Of a DNA stretch of 46,428 nt, positions 25,736 through 36,337 are shown one piece after another. The translations under genes and the position numbers were made by a program. Source of the DNA: Pseudomonadota bacterium (lineage in GTDB: Bacteria > Pseudomonadota > Gammaproteobacteria > Steroidobacterales > Steroidobacteraceae). The DNA lies in the NCBI GenBank assembly GCA_021838635.1, contig JAKCDC010000019.1:1-46428 (forward strand), read 5' to 3'. The notes under the pieces were generated by a model. That model made no database searches. It was not told the origin of the DNA and saw nothing but the letters and a program-made list of their open reading frames with translations. Each line of letters begins with the position of its first letter. Position 1 is the first letter of the stretch.

Positions 25736-27058
25736 ATGAATACCGCACATACGCCCGATCTGTCCGCCTTCTGGATGCCCTTTACCGCCAACCGGCACTT
25801 TAAGCATCACCCGCACTTGGTGATGGCGGGCAAGGGGGCCTACTTTACGCTGCACGACGGGCGCACCGTATTCGACTGTCTCTCCGGCCTGTGGTGCACG
25901 CCGCTCGGGCACGGCCGCCCGGAGATCGCCGCGGCGGTGCACGAACAGCTGAGCACACTGGACTTCGCGCCGACCTTCCAGGTCGGGCATCCCCAGGCGT
26001 TCGAGCTCGCCGCGCGCATCGCTCGCTGGGCACCCGAGGGGCTGAACCGCGTCTTTTTCGCCAACTCCGGCTCCGAAGCCGTCGACAGTGCGCTGAAGAT
26101 CGCCATCGCCTATCACCAGGCGCGCGGCGATGCGCGGCGGGTGCGCATCATCGGCCGGGAGCGCGCCTACCATGGGGTCGGCATCGGCGGCATCTCAGCC
26201 GGCGGCATCGCGGTCAATCGCCGCACCTTCGGGGCGCTGGCCGCACCGTTCGTCGATCACCTGCCGCATACGTACGATCCAGAGCACATGCGCTTCAGTC
26301 GCGGTCAGCCCAACTGGGGGGTGCATCTGGCCGAGGCGCTGGAGCGGCTGGTCGCGCTGCACGATGCCTCGACCATCGCCGCGGTGATTGTCGAGCCGAT
26401 GCAGGGCTCCACCGGCGTGATCGTTCCGCCCGCAGGCTACCTGGAGCGGCTGCGCGAGATCTGTACTCGACACGGCATCCTGCTGATTTTCGACGAAGTC
26501 ATCACCGGCTTCGGGCGTCTCGGGTCGAACTTCGCCGCGCAGCGGTTCGGGGTAACGCCCGACATGATCGTGTTCGCCAAGGCGATCACCAACGGGGCGG
26601 TGCCCTTGGGCGGGGTGATTGCCGAGCAGAGCATCCACGATGCGCTGATGCACGGACCGGAGCAGATGATCGAGTTGTTCCACGGGTACACGTACTCCGG
26701 CCATCCGGTGGCCTGTGCCGCGGGACTCGCCACCCTAGAGGTGATGGAGCGCGAGGGCCTGATCGAGCGGGCCCGCTTGCTCGAGCCACTGCTCGAGGGC
26801 GAGGTGCACTCGCTGCGCGATGCGCCGCATGTGGCGGACATCCGCAACATGGGGCTCGCCGCTGCCATCGACCTCACGCCCCGGCCCAATGCGCCGGGCG
26901 CGCGCGCGCGCGCGGCCTTCGAACTCGGCATCGAATCAGGTCTGTTGCTGCGCTTCACCGGCGATACCCTCGCCGTGGCGCCGCCGTTCATCAGCACCGA
27001 GGCCGAGGTCCGCCAGATGGTCGCAACGCTGCGCACAGTGCTCGCCCGCGTGCCGTGA
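25736..27058 (+). CDS. Class III aminotransferase (omega-amino acid:pyruvate type)
   Basis: The 440-residue PLP enzyme begins with FWMPFTANRHFKHHP, typical of beta-alanine/omega-amino acid:pyruvate aminotransferases. Further marks are FFANSGSEAVDSALKIA, IIGRERAYHGVGIGG, VIVEPMQGSTGV, LLIFDEVITGFGRLG and the PLP lysine in VFAKAITNGAVPLGG. It moves an amino group from an omega-amino acid to pyruvate. It is divergent from the secreted amidase; release of an amine by one and its use by the other is possible but unproven. The start may be 25730 or 25736. Confidence 0.88.
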   Translation: MNTAHTPDLSAFWMPFTANRHFKHHPHLVMAGKGAYFTLHDGRTVFDCLSGLWCTPLGHGRPEIAAAVHEQLSTLDFAPTFQVGHPQAFELAARIARWAPEGLNRVFFANSGSEAVDSALKIAIAYHQARGDARRVRIIGRERAYHGVGIGGISAGGIAVNRRTFGALAAPFVDHLPHTYDPEHMRFSRGQPNWGVHLAEALERLVALHDASTIAAVIVEPMQGSTGVIVPPAGYLERLREICTRHGILLIFDEVITGFGRLGSNFAAQRFGVTPDMIVFAKAITNGAVPLGGVIAEQSIHDALMHGPEQMIELFHGYTYSGHPVACAAGLATLEVMEREGLIERARLLEPLLEGEVHSLRDAPHVADIRNMGLAAAIDLTPRPNAPGARARAAFELGIESGLLLRFTGDTLAVAPPFISTEAEVRQMVATLRTVLARVP

Positions 27059-27208
27059 GCCGGCCGGCGCAGGCAGAAGGATCTGCGTGTTGGGGGTTCG
27101 ATTCCGCGCACCCTCTCCTCTGTGTCCGAGCGTTGCTGTCCCACGCGTCTGAAGTGGTCCCTACGCAGCGGACCTCTTAGACGGGGCTTGATCAACGTGT
27201 GCGCGCCC

Positions 27209-27240
27209 GCTCACACCGGATAGAGATTCCGAGTGTGAGC
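27209..27240. repeat. 12-bp inverted repeat upstream of the diguanylate cyclase
   Basis: Arms GCTCACACCGGA (27209-27220) and TCCG-A-GTGTGAGC (27228-27240) pair over 12 bases with one bulged A and a 7-base loop. It lies in the 305-bp gap between the aminotransferase and cyclase genes and overlaps the CRP-type site. No T-run follows, so it is more likely an operator or RNA structure than an intrinsic terminator. The rest of the gap holds no gene that I can support. Confidence 0.5.
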
Positions 27241-27249
27241 CGCTTCACA
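27234..27249. promoter_or_regulatory. Perfect CRP/Clp-type palindrome
   Basis: TGTGA-GCCGCT-TCACA is an exact match to the CRP half-site pair with 6-bp spacing. Its centre lies about 122 bp upstream of the cyclase ATG. In Xanthomonads the CRP homologue Clp binds such sites and is inhibited by cyclic di-GMP, so a site in front of a diguanylate cyclase gene would make a feedback loop. The match is seen directly; regulator identity is inferred. Confidence 0.55.
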
Positions 27250-27363
27250 GTCAATAGTGAACCGGCGTCACATCTGGCACGTCGGCCGTCAAGCGTTCCA
27301 TCGGTCTGCCGATACGGGAGTGCGATCACATTCGTTCAGGCGTTAAAGAAAGTGGCACACCGG

Positions 27364-28686
27364 ATGCAGGAGCCAGATCACAGCAGCACACGAAGTCTCG
27401 CACAGGCGCATCGCCTGGGGAATAAGCACCTGCACTCGCTCGGGTTGTGGGCACTGGCGGTCGTGCTGACTGCTGCCGGCGTCGTGTTCGCCGCTGGGTA
27501 TATTCCAATCGGTGCGACTGGTGGTTTTCGGTCCCACTGGTGGGGTGCACTGAATCTGCTCGGGATCGGCGTCGTTGCGCTGCTCGTGCTGCGCGGGTGG
27601 CGCCACCATCACACGGAGTCTGTGCTGCGTTCAATGATTGCAACGAAAAATCAGCAGCTGGATCTGATTTCCGCAACGACCCAAATGATGGAACTGCTTC
27701 AGGTCTGCCACTCGCAATCTGAAATGGCGGGCGTGATCAGCAGCGCGCTGCCTAAGCTTTTCTGCGGCTTGGATGGTGCCTTGTATGCCGCGCGCGGTCC
27801 GGAGTGCGTGCTGGAATGCCTGGCGGGCTGGGGAGCGCGTGCGACCCCGCACAGCTTCGGGCCGACAGAGTGCTGGGCGTTGCGTCGTGGCAGTGCGCAT
27901 GTGTTCGAGCCGAGTCGTCCGGGGGTGCGATGTGCACATGCCGCCGATAGCGAGCAGCCCTGTCTTTGCGTACCGCTCGTCGCCGACGGCAATGCTATTG
28001 GAGTGCTGCATCTGCGCGCGCCGCGGGAGAGTGAATTTCCTGCGGAGATGAATCGCCTGGCGAATACGGTCGCCAAGCAACTCTCCCTCGCCTTCGGAAA
28101 TTTGCGGCTACAAGAGACGCTCCGAGCGGGAGCTGAACGTGACCCACTGACTGAGTTGTACAATCGGCGTCATCTTGAGATTTCTCTGCAGCGCGAGCTG
28201 GCTCGCGCGCAGAGACATGACTATCCCGTCAGCGCCATAATGCTTGACGTGGATCATTTCAAGAATTTCAATGACAGTAATGGACATGAGGCCGGCGATG
28301 CGGTTCTGCGCGAAGTGTCGCAGGTTCTGCGGCGTCACACGCGCGCTGAAGACGTCGCCTGCCGATGGGGAGGCGAGGAATTTCTGTTGGTGCTGCCCGG
28401 ATGCGAGATCGACGACGCGTATGCCAAAGCCGAAGCGATACGTGAGGCGATCGCACAGCTTCGCGTGTCATGCCGCGGAACCGCCCTGCCGCGGGTGACC
28501 GCTTCGCTCGGGATTGCGTGCTTCCCGGCGAATGGGGACCGGGTTGAAGATCTAATCAATTCAGCGGATACGGCGCTCTATCACGCCAAGGCGGGCGGCC
28601 GCAACACCATTGTTGCAACCGATCCGCCCGGCGAAGTGGTGTTGTTCGAGCCGCTGGACAAGCGTCGATCGGCGAGCGTCGGATGA
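27364..28686 (+). CDS. Membrane GAF-GGDEF diguanylate cyclase
   Basis: From ATG 27364 the protein has 440 residues. Two membrane helices lie at about 25-45 and 57-76. A GAF-like domain (about 105-240) follows, then the GGDEF domain with DPLTELYNRRHLE, MLDVDHFKNFND and the active-site WGGEEF. RAED sits five residues before GGEEF and forms an I-site for product inhibition. It should make cyclic di-GMP at the membrane. The start is judged by layout; the open frame reaches further upstream to 27199 without any sign of coding, and the ribosome site is weak. Confidence 0.87.
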   Translation: MQEPDHSSTRSLAQAHRLGNKHLHSLGLWALAVVLTAAGVVFAAGYIPIGATGGFRSHWWGALNLLGIGVVALLVLRGWRHHHTESVLRSMIATKNQQLDLISATTQMMELLQVCHSQSEMAGVISSALPKLFCGLDGALYAARGPECVLECLAGWGARATPHSFGPTECWALRRGSAHVFEPSRPGVRCAHAADSEQPCLCVPLVADGNAIGVLHLRAPRESEFPAEMNRLANTVAKQLSLAFGNLRLQETLRAGAERDPLTELYNRRHLEISLQRELARAQRHDYPVSAIMLDVDHFKNFNDSNGHEAGDAVLREVSQVLRRHTRAEDVACRWGGEEFLLVLPGCEIDDAYAKAEAIREAIAQLRVSCRGTALPRVTASLGIACFPANGDRVEDLINSADTALYHAKAGGRNTIVATDPPGEVVLFEPLDKRRSASVG

Positions 28687-28707
28687 GAAGCGAATGATGT
28701 CCGTCAG

Positions 28708-28727
28708 CGGGGCGATCTTAAGCCCCG
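28708..28727. terminator. Hairpin after the diguanylate cyclase gene
   Basis: CGGGGC and GCCCCG form a perfect 6-bp stem around an 8-base loop, 22 bp after the cyclase stop. There is no T-run. It may help end the rightward transcript before the convergent suf operon. Between it and 28875 I see no gene. Confidence 0.4.
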
Positions 28728-28874
28728 TCATGACCACGCTCAGGGCGGCGGCCGTTGACTGGATGTCGAAGCGATCATGAGCGGTGAGTTCACGCGGCGA
28801 TGAACGGCGTGTTGAACGGGTAGCCGGACGATGCGGCCTGACGTGCACAGCCGAAGGTCAGGCCATATGGTCGG

Positions 28875-29426
28875 TCAGAACATGCCGGTCTGCAGGCGGG
28901 CCGCTTCGGACATCATGCTCTGGTTCCACGGCGGATCGAAGGTGAGTTCGACGCTCGCGGCGCACACCGTGGGGATCCGCTCGATCTTGTCGCGCACGTC
29001 ATCGACCAGGATCTCCCCCATGCCGCAGCCCGGCGCCGTGAGGGTGAGTTTAACCGCCACGCTGCGCGTGCCGTCCTCATTGCCGTGTACCTCGCAGTCG
29101 TACACCAGGCCGAGATCGACGATGTTGATCGGAATCTCCGGGTCGTAGCAGGTGCGCATCTGCGCCCAGGCGAGCTGGCGCACGTCCTCTTCGGTGGCAT
29201 TGGGGGGCAGTTCCGGCGGCTTGACCGGTTCGCGGCCGATCGCCTCTGCGTCCTCGCCGCTGATGCGAAACAGGTTGCCCTCGATGTACACGGTGAAGCT
29301 GCCGCCGAGCGCCTGCGTGATGTAGCCGGACTGGCCTGGTTGCAGGGTGACCTCGGTGCCGGCCGGCACGATGACCGCGGACACTTCACGCTGTACGACG
29401 AACGGTTCGCTGTCATAGCCGGGCAT
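28875..29426 (-). CDS. sufT: SufT, iron-sulphur maturation protein
   Basis: The 183-residue protein matches SufT: an N-terminal beta-rich segment and a DUF59/MIP18 domain with DPEIPINIVDLGLVYD near residue 95 and LTAPGCGMGEILVDDV. SufT helps mature iron-sulphur proteins and lies at the end of suf operons in many bacteria. It starts 9 bp after sufU and is the last gene of this leftward operon. Confidence 0.92.
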   Translation of the reverse strand: MPGYDSEPFVVQREVSAVIVPAGTEVTLQPGQSGYITQALGGSFTVYIEGNLFRISGEDAEAIGREPVKPPELPPNATEEDVRQLAWAQMRTCYDPEIPINIVDLGLVYDCEVHGNEDGTRSVAVKLTLTAPGCGMGEILVDDVRDKIERIPTVCAASVELTFDPPWNQSMMSEAARLQTGMF

Positions 29427-29435
29427 GCTTTGACC

Positions 29436-29878
<443 letters not shown>

Positions 29879-29879
<1 letters not shown>

Positions 29880-31114
29880 CAGCCGAACACCTCGCGGGCC
29901 TTGCCGAGCGCCGCCACCAGTGCGTACACGTCCGCCTCGGTGTTGTAGCAGCCGAAGGAGGCGCGCGCGGTCGCCGGGATGTCGAAGAACGTCATGACCG
30001 GCATCGCGCAGTGATGGCCGGTCCGGATGGCCACACCCTCGCTGTCGAGGATGGTGCCCAGATCGTGCGGGTGACAGCCGCTGAGCGTGAACGAGAGCAC
30101 TGCGGCCTTGTGCGCCGCGGTGCCGATGATCTGCAGGCCCGGGATGCGGCTGAGCTCGGCGGTGGCGAGGGCGAGCAGGCGCTGCTCGTGCGCCGCGACC
30201 GCCTCGATGCCGAGTCCCTCGAGGTAGTCCATCGCCGCGGCGAGTCCCACGGCGCCGGAGATGTTCGGCGTGCCCGCCTCGAACTTCCAGGGCAGATCGT
30301 TGTAGGTGCTCTTCTCGAACGAGACGGTGCGGATCATGTCCCCGCCGCCCTGCCACGGCGGCATCTCCTCGAGCAGCTCCTCGCGGCCGAACAGCACGCC
30401 GATGCCGGTCGGGCCGTACAGCTTGTGTCCGGAGAAGGCGTAGAAGTCGCAGCCGAGCGCCTGCACGTCGATGGCAGTGTGCGGGACGGCCTGTGCTCCA
30501 TCGAGCAGCACGAGCGCGCCGCACGAGTGCGCCGCCTGCACGATGCGCTCGACCGGCAGGATGGTGCCGAGGGCGTTCGAGACGTGCGCCACCGCAACTA
30601 AGCGGGTACGGGCGGTGAGCTGCCCGAGGAACCGGTCAAGATCGAGCTCCCCGCGCCGATCGATCGGCGCGACCTTCAGCGTACAGCCGGTCTGCTCGCA
30701 GACCATCTGCCACGGCACGATGTTGGCGTGATGCTCAAGTCCGGTGATCAGGATCTCATCGCCGGGGCCTAAGCGCGGGCGGGCGAGCGCCTGCGCCACG
30801 AGGTTGATGCCCTCGGTGGTGCCGCGCACGAAGACGATTTCGCGCCGCGAGCGGGCGTTGAGGAAGCGGCGCGCGCGCTCACGCGCGCCCTCGAAGGCCT
30901 CGGTGGCGGCCTGGCTGAGTGCGTGCACGCCGCGGTGCACGTTCGAGTGATGGTGCGTCTCGTAGCGCTCCACGGCGCGCAGCACCGCATTCGGCCGCTG
31001 TCCGGACGCGGCGCTGTCGAGGTAGACCAGCGGATGGCCGTTGACTTGCTGGGCGAGAATCGGAAAATCGCGGCGCACGCGGGTCACGTCGAACGGTGCG
31101 GCGGCAGTGCTCAC
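29879..31114 (-). CDS. sufS: SufS cysteine desulphurase
   Basis: The 411-residue PLP enzyme has the PLP lysine in SGHKLYGPTGIG and the persulphide-forming Cys in RTGHHCAMP, of the group II (SufS) type. ITGLEHHANIVPWQ, VSNALGTILPV and DGAQAVPH also match. It supplies sulphur to SufU. The GTG at 31114 overlaps the sufD stop as GTGA and has AAGGAG five to six bases upstream, which decides the start over more distant in-frame options. Confidence 0.94.
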
Positions 31115-32397
31115 AGCAACTCCTTTAAAGTATCCAGCTCGCGCATCTGCCCGACGAGCGTCGTCTCGATCTGGCGGCGCAGGTCGCTCGGGGCGATCTT
31201 CGCGATCACGTCCTCGAGAAACGCCCATTTGAGCAGGTGCTGCGCCACCTCGGGGGCGATGCCCCGCGAGAGCAGATAGAACAGCATGTTCTCATCGAGC
31301 TTGCCGGCGGTCGCGCCGTGGCTGCAGCGGACCTCGTCGGTGTAGATCTCCAGCTGCGGGCGCAGGTCGATCTCACATTGCGCGCCGTCGAGCAGGCCGC
31401 GCAGGGACTGGCGCGAGTCGGTGCCGCGCGCGCTCTCGCGCACGATGACCTTGCCGTTGAACGCCGCGCGCGCCCGGTTCGAGGCAATGCCGCGGAAGGT
31501 CTGCGCGGTGCGCGTGTGCGGGGCGATGTGCTCGCTGAGGGCGTACAGATCCAGGCTCTGCTGGCCATCGGCGAGCGCAGCGGCGGACAGGGACATCGCC
31601 GCGCCACGTCCGCTCAAGCGCGCATGGACCGTCGAGCGGGCGCTGAGCGCACCGGCACCGACGGCGAGGAGGTCATAGCGGGCCTCGGCGGCGAGGTTCG
31701 CCGAGAGCGTGTCGAACCATGCCGCCTGCGCGCCGAGCTGCTGGACCCGATAGTGGGTGAGGGCGGCATGGGCGGCGAGCTCGACCTGCACCGCGCTGTT
31801 GACCAGGCTGTGCGCCTCGGCGCGCCCGAGGTGGCGCTCGATGAGGCTCATCCGTGCGCCCGTACCGAGCGCGAGCCGCACGCGCGGATACGAAGCGCCC
31901 TCGGCGGCCGCCGCCGAGGCGACGAACAGCAGCTCGATGCCGGCCGCCTGCGTATCCGGGGCGACTTCGATCGACACCGCCTCGGTGGCAAACGTCTCGT
32001 TGAGGAGCGCTAAGCGCGCCTCGGGCAGCCGCGTCTCGAGCCGCCAGGGGGCGGCGCCGGCCTGCTCAGAGTGCGCCGTGCGCACCGCGACGCCGTGCGG
32101 GGCGCCGGCCTGCGAGTGCAGGCGTCCGTCGAGGAACACGTAGCGCACGAATCCCTCGGGCGTTGCCGGCAGCGACGGCAGCACCGCCGGTTGCGTCTGG
32201 GCGGGCGCGAAGCGCGCCTGCTCGAGGCTGCGCAGGTCCGTGTACCGCCAGTTTTCATCGCGTGTCACGGGCAGACCCTGCGCGCAGAGCGCCTCCAACG
32301 CCTGGCCACGCCGCTCAGCGCCGATCACGTGCTCGGGCAGTGCGGCGCGCACCGCGCCGAACTCCTCCTTCAGGCGATTGAGCACCGCGGCGTTCAT
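31111..32397 (-). CDS. sufD: SufD, SufBCD complex subunit
   Basis: The 428-residue protein is a SufD-type beta-helix subunit: NWRYTDLRSLE near the N terminus, the conserved SRQSLRGLLDGAQ and RCSHGATAGKLDENMLFYLLSRGI near the C terminus, and an adjoining helix MLKWAFLEDVI-like segment. With SufB and SufC it forms the scaffold on which clusters are built. ATG overlaps the sufC stop (ATGA). The next gene overlaps too, so sufC-D-S are tightly coupled. Confidence 0.93.
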   Translation of the reverse strand: MNAAVLNRLKEEFGAVRAALPEHVIGAERRGQALEALCAQGLPVTRDENWRYTDLRSLEQARFAPAQTQPAVLPSLPATPEGFVRYVFLDGRLHSQAGAPHGVAVRTAHSEQAGAAPWRLETRLPEARLALLNETFATEAVSIEVAPDTQAAGIELLFVASAAAAEGASYPRVRLALGTGARMSLIERHLGRAEAHSLVNSAVQVELAAHAALTHYRVQQLGAQAAWFDTLSANLAAEARYDLLAVGAGALSARSTVHARLSGRGAAMSLSAAALADGQQSLDLYALSEHIAPHTRTAQTFRGIASNRARAAFNGKVIVRESARGTDSRQSLRGLLDGAQCEIDLRPQLEIYTDEVRCSHGATAGKLDENMLFYLLSRGIAPEVAQHLLKWAFLEDVIAKIAPSDLRRQIETTLVGQMRELDTLKELL

Positions 32398-33143
32398 GCC
32401 GCCTCGCCGATCAGCCAGTCGTAGCCGCGCTGCTCAAGTTCCAGCGCGAGTGTCCGATCGCCGCTGCGCACGATACGGCCCTTGACCAGCACGTGCACGC
32501 GGTCCGGCACGATGTGCTCGAGCAGGCGCTGATAGTGCGTCACCAGCAGCTGCGAGCGGTTCGGTGCGCGCAGCGTGTTGACGCCGTGGGCGACGATCTT
32601 CAGCGCATCGATGTCCAGTCCCGAGTCGGTCTCATCGAGCACGGCGAGGCTCGGCTCGAGCACCAGCATCTGCAGGATCTCGTTGCGCTTCTTCTCCCCG
32701 CCTGAGAATCCCTCGTTGACCCCGCGCGAGAGCATGCTGTCATCCATGCGCATCAGGCGCATCTTCTCGCGCACCAGGGTGAGGAACTCGAAGGCATCGA
32801 CTTCGGGCTGCCCGTGGTGGGTGCGTGCGGCGTTCACCGCGGCCTTCAGCAGATAGACGTTGTTGACCCCAGGGATCTCCACCGGGTACTGGAAGCCGAG
32901 GAACACGCCCTCGCGCGCGCGCTCCTCGGGGCTGAGTGCGAGCAGGTCGCGCCCCTTGAAGTGCACCGAGCCGGCCGTGACGGTGTAGCCGGGGCGGCCG
33001 GCGAGCACGTGCGCGAGCGTGCTCTTGCCCGAGCCGTTCGGGCCCATGATGGCGTGCACTTCACCTTCGGGGACCTCCAGGTCAAGTCCCTTGAGGATTT
33101 CCTGACCGTCGACGGTGGCGTGCAGATTCTTGATCGTGAGCAT
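32394..33143 (-). CDS. sufC: SufC, ABC ATPase of the SUF complex
   Basis: The 249-residue protein has Walker A GPNGSGKST, the SufC-specific signature FSGGEKKRNEIL, Walker B AVLDETDSGLDID and an H loop in VTHYQRLLEHI. It powers the SufBCD scaffold in the cytoplasm. ATG 33143 is at the family start, with AAGG about eight bases upstream. It begins 16 bp after sufB. Confidence 0.95.
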   Translation of the reverse strand: MLTIKNLHATVDGQEILKGLDLEVPEGEVHAIMGPNGSGKSTLAHVLAGRPGYTVTAGSVHFKGRDLLALSPEERAREGVFLGFQYPVEIPGVNNVYLLKAAVNAARTHHGQPEVDAFEFLTLVREKMRLMRMDDSMLSRGVNEGFSGGEKKRNEILQMLVLEPSLAVLDETDSGLDIDALKIVAHGVNTLRAPNRSQLLVTHYQRLLEHIVPDRVHVLVKGRIVRSGDRTLALELEQRGYDWLIGEAA

Positions 33144-33159
33144 GCGTATGACCTTGGGG

Positions 33160-34605
<1,446 letters not shown>

Positions 34606-34636
34606 GTGCGGTAAAGCAATACGGTTGTAGGGTCGA

Positions 34637-35122
34637 TCAGGCGCTCGGGATGCGCAGCGCAGTGGCCGAGACCGCCACCTTCACGTCGCGCTCGAGTGCC
34701 GGAAGACGCGTGTGGATGGGATCGAGGCCCGCCAGCTGCGCCAGACTCACCTCGCCGAGCGAGCGGCGAATCGCCAGATTCAGCCGCTGCCAGACGCGCC
34801 CGACGCGGCAGCTGTCCTCGATGTCGCACTGCCCGTGGGCCACCGAGCAGTCGGTGAGGGCGACCGGGCCCTCGAGCGCATCGAGGATCGCCGCGGCGCT
34901 GATTTGCGTCGCCGGCCGGGCGAGCTGGTAGCCGCCGTGCAGGCCGCGCGTGGAGCTGACCAGTCCGGCGCGCTGCAGCTGCTTCAGCAGCTTGCTCACG
35001 GTGGCCGCGCCGATGTGGGTCTGCTCGGCGAGCGCCGTGGCCGTCTGCACCCGCTCCGGCTGGGCGGCGAGCACGGCCAGTAGCACCGTCGCATAATCTG
35101 TGAGCCGGCTGATTCGGACCAT
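34637..35122 (-). CDS. sufR: SufR, Rrf2-family iron-sulphur regulator
   Basis: The 161-residue protein is an Rrf2/IscR-type regulator: winged helix at residues 5-60 ([36 protein letters not shown]) and cluster-binding Cys92, Cys99 and Cys105, placed as in IscR. It should repress the suf operon when it holds a cluster and release it under iron or oxidative stress. ATG 35122 is preceded by GAGG. The operator-promoter lies just upstream. Confidence 0.93.
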   Translation of the reverse strand: MVRISRLTDYATVLLAVLAAQPERVQTATALAEQTHIGAATVSKLLKQLQRAGLVSSTRGLHGGYQLARPATQISAAAILDALEGPVALTDCSVAHGQCDIEDSCRVGRVWQRLNLAIRRSLGEVSLAQLAGLDPIHTRLPALERDVKVAVSATALRIPSA

Positions 35123-35142
35123 GGCAGCATCCTCTGGAACTA

Positions 35143-35176
35143 GGACTATTTTAGTACTAATTGCACCTGGAACCAA
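35143..35176 (-). promoter_or_regulatory. suf operon promoter with overlapping IscR/SufR-type operator
   Basis: On the minus strand, TTGGTT (35171-35176) and TAAAAT (35148-35153) are separated by exactly 17 bp. The palindrome ACTATTTTAGT (35145-35155) covers the -10. It fits the IscR type-1 core ACT-R-WWW-Y-AGT. The sufR ATG is about 20 bases past the predicted start. Repression by SufR at this site is inferred. Confidence 0.7.
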
Positions 35177-35285
35177 GCGCCGCCGTTGCAGGTCATTTGG
35201 TATCCTTGCTCGCCTCACGGTGCGCAGCGAGTGATGCCGACCCGGCGGCATGTGCGGCCGATCCACCCTGTCGCGGAGAATCGTC

Positions 35286-36305
35286 ATGAATCGCAGTGAG
35301 CTTGCTCGGATTGCCCAGGCGATGGTTGCCCGGGGCAAAGGGATTCTGGCCGCGGATGAGAGCACCGGCACCATTCGCAAGCGCTTCGAGGCGATCCAGC
35401 TGGAGTCGACCGAGGAGCACCGGCGCACCTATCGCGACATGCTCTTCAGCGCCCCGGGGGCGGCGGAGTCGATCAGCGGGGTGATCCTGTACGAGGAGAC
35501 GCTGCGCCAGAAGAGCGCCGATGGCACACCGTTCCCGCAGTTCCTCACCCAGCAGAACATCGTGCCGGGCATCAAGGTCGACCGCGGCGCCAAGCCGCTC
35601 GCCGGCTTTGCGGGCGAGACGATCACCGAGGGGCTCGATGGGTTGCGCGAGCGACTGATCGAGTACCGCGCGCTCGGCGCGCGCTTTGCCAAGTGGCGCG
35701 CGGTGATCGACATCGCCGCGGGCATTCCGAGTGCGTTCGCCATCGAGGCGAACGCACACGCACTGGCCCGCTATGCGGCCTTGTGCCAGGAGAACGACAT
35801 CGTGCCGATCGTCGAACCGGAGGTGCTGATGGACGGCGATCACTCGATCGAGCGCTGCGAGGAAGTGACCGATGCGACCCTCAGCTGCGTGTTCAAGCAG
35901 CTGCAGGATCAGCGCATCGTCCTCGAGGGCATGGTGTTGAAGCCGAACATGGTCATCTCCGGCAAGAAGGCCCGCACGCGCGCCGCCCCGGAAGTGGTCG
36001 CCGAGGCGACAGCGCGCTGCCTGAAGCGCCATGTTCCGCCGGCCGTGCCGGGCATCGCGTTTCTTTCCGGCGGACAATCGCCCGCAGAGGCCACGCTGCA
36101 CCTGTCGCTGATCCACCAGACCGGCTCGCTCCCCTGGGCCGTCACTTTCAGCTACGGTCGAGCGCTGCAGGAGACGGCGCTCGCCGCCTGGGGTGGCCGC
36201 AGCGCGGACTTCAAGGCCGGCCAGCAGGAATTCCTGCGCCGCGCTCGGCTCAATGCGCTCGCCAGCACCGGCCGCTATTCGACCGACATGGAGCGCGCCG
36301 CCTGA
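35286..36305 (+). CDS. Class I fructose-bisphosphate aldolase
   Basis: The 339-residue protein is an aldolase of the eukaryote-like class I family: KGILAADESTGTIRKRFEAI at the N terminus, GIKVDRG, FAKWRAVI, IVEPEVLMDGDHS and the Schiff-base Lys in EGMVLKPNMV, then FLSGGQSPAEAT. It splits fructose-1,6-bisphosphate into triose phosphates. GGAGAA precedes the ATG by six bases. It is divergent from sufR, and the mlaF gene starts 32 bp after it. Confidence 0.95.
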   Translation: MNRSELARIAQAMVARGKGILAADESTGTIRKRFEAIQLESTEEHRRTYRDMLFSAPGAAESISGVILYEETLRQKSADGTPFPQFLTQQNIVPGIKVDRGAKPLAGFAGETITEGLDGLRERLIEYRALGARFAKWRAVIDIAAGIPSAFAIEANAHALARYAALCQENDIVPIVEPEVLMDGDHSIERCEEVTDATLSCVFKQLQDQRIVLEGMVLKPNMVISGKKARTRAAPEVVAEATARCLKRHVPPAVPGIAFLSGGQSPAEATLHLSLIHQTGSLPWAVTFSYGRALQETALAAWGGRSADFKAGQQEFLRRARLNALASTGRYSTDMERAA

Positions 36306-36337
36306 ACCGGCGGGGCAGCGAGGAGGCAAGGACCCGC

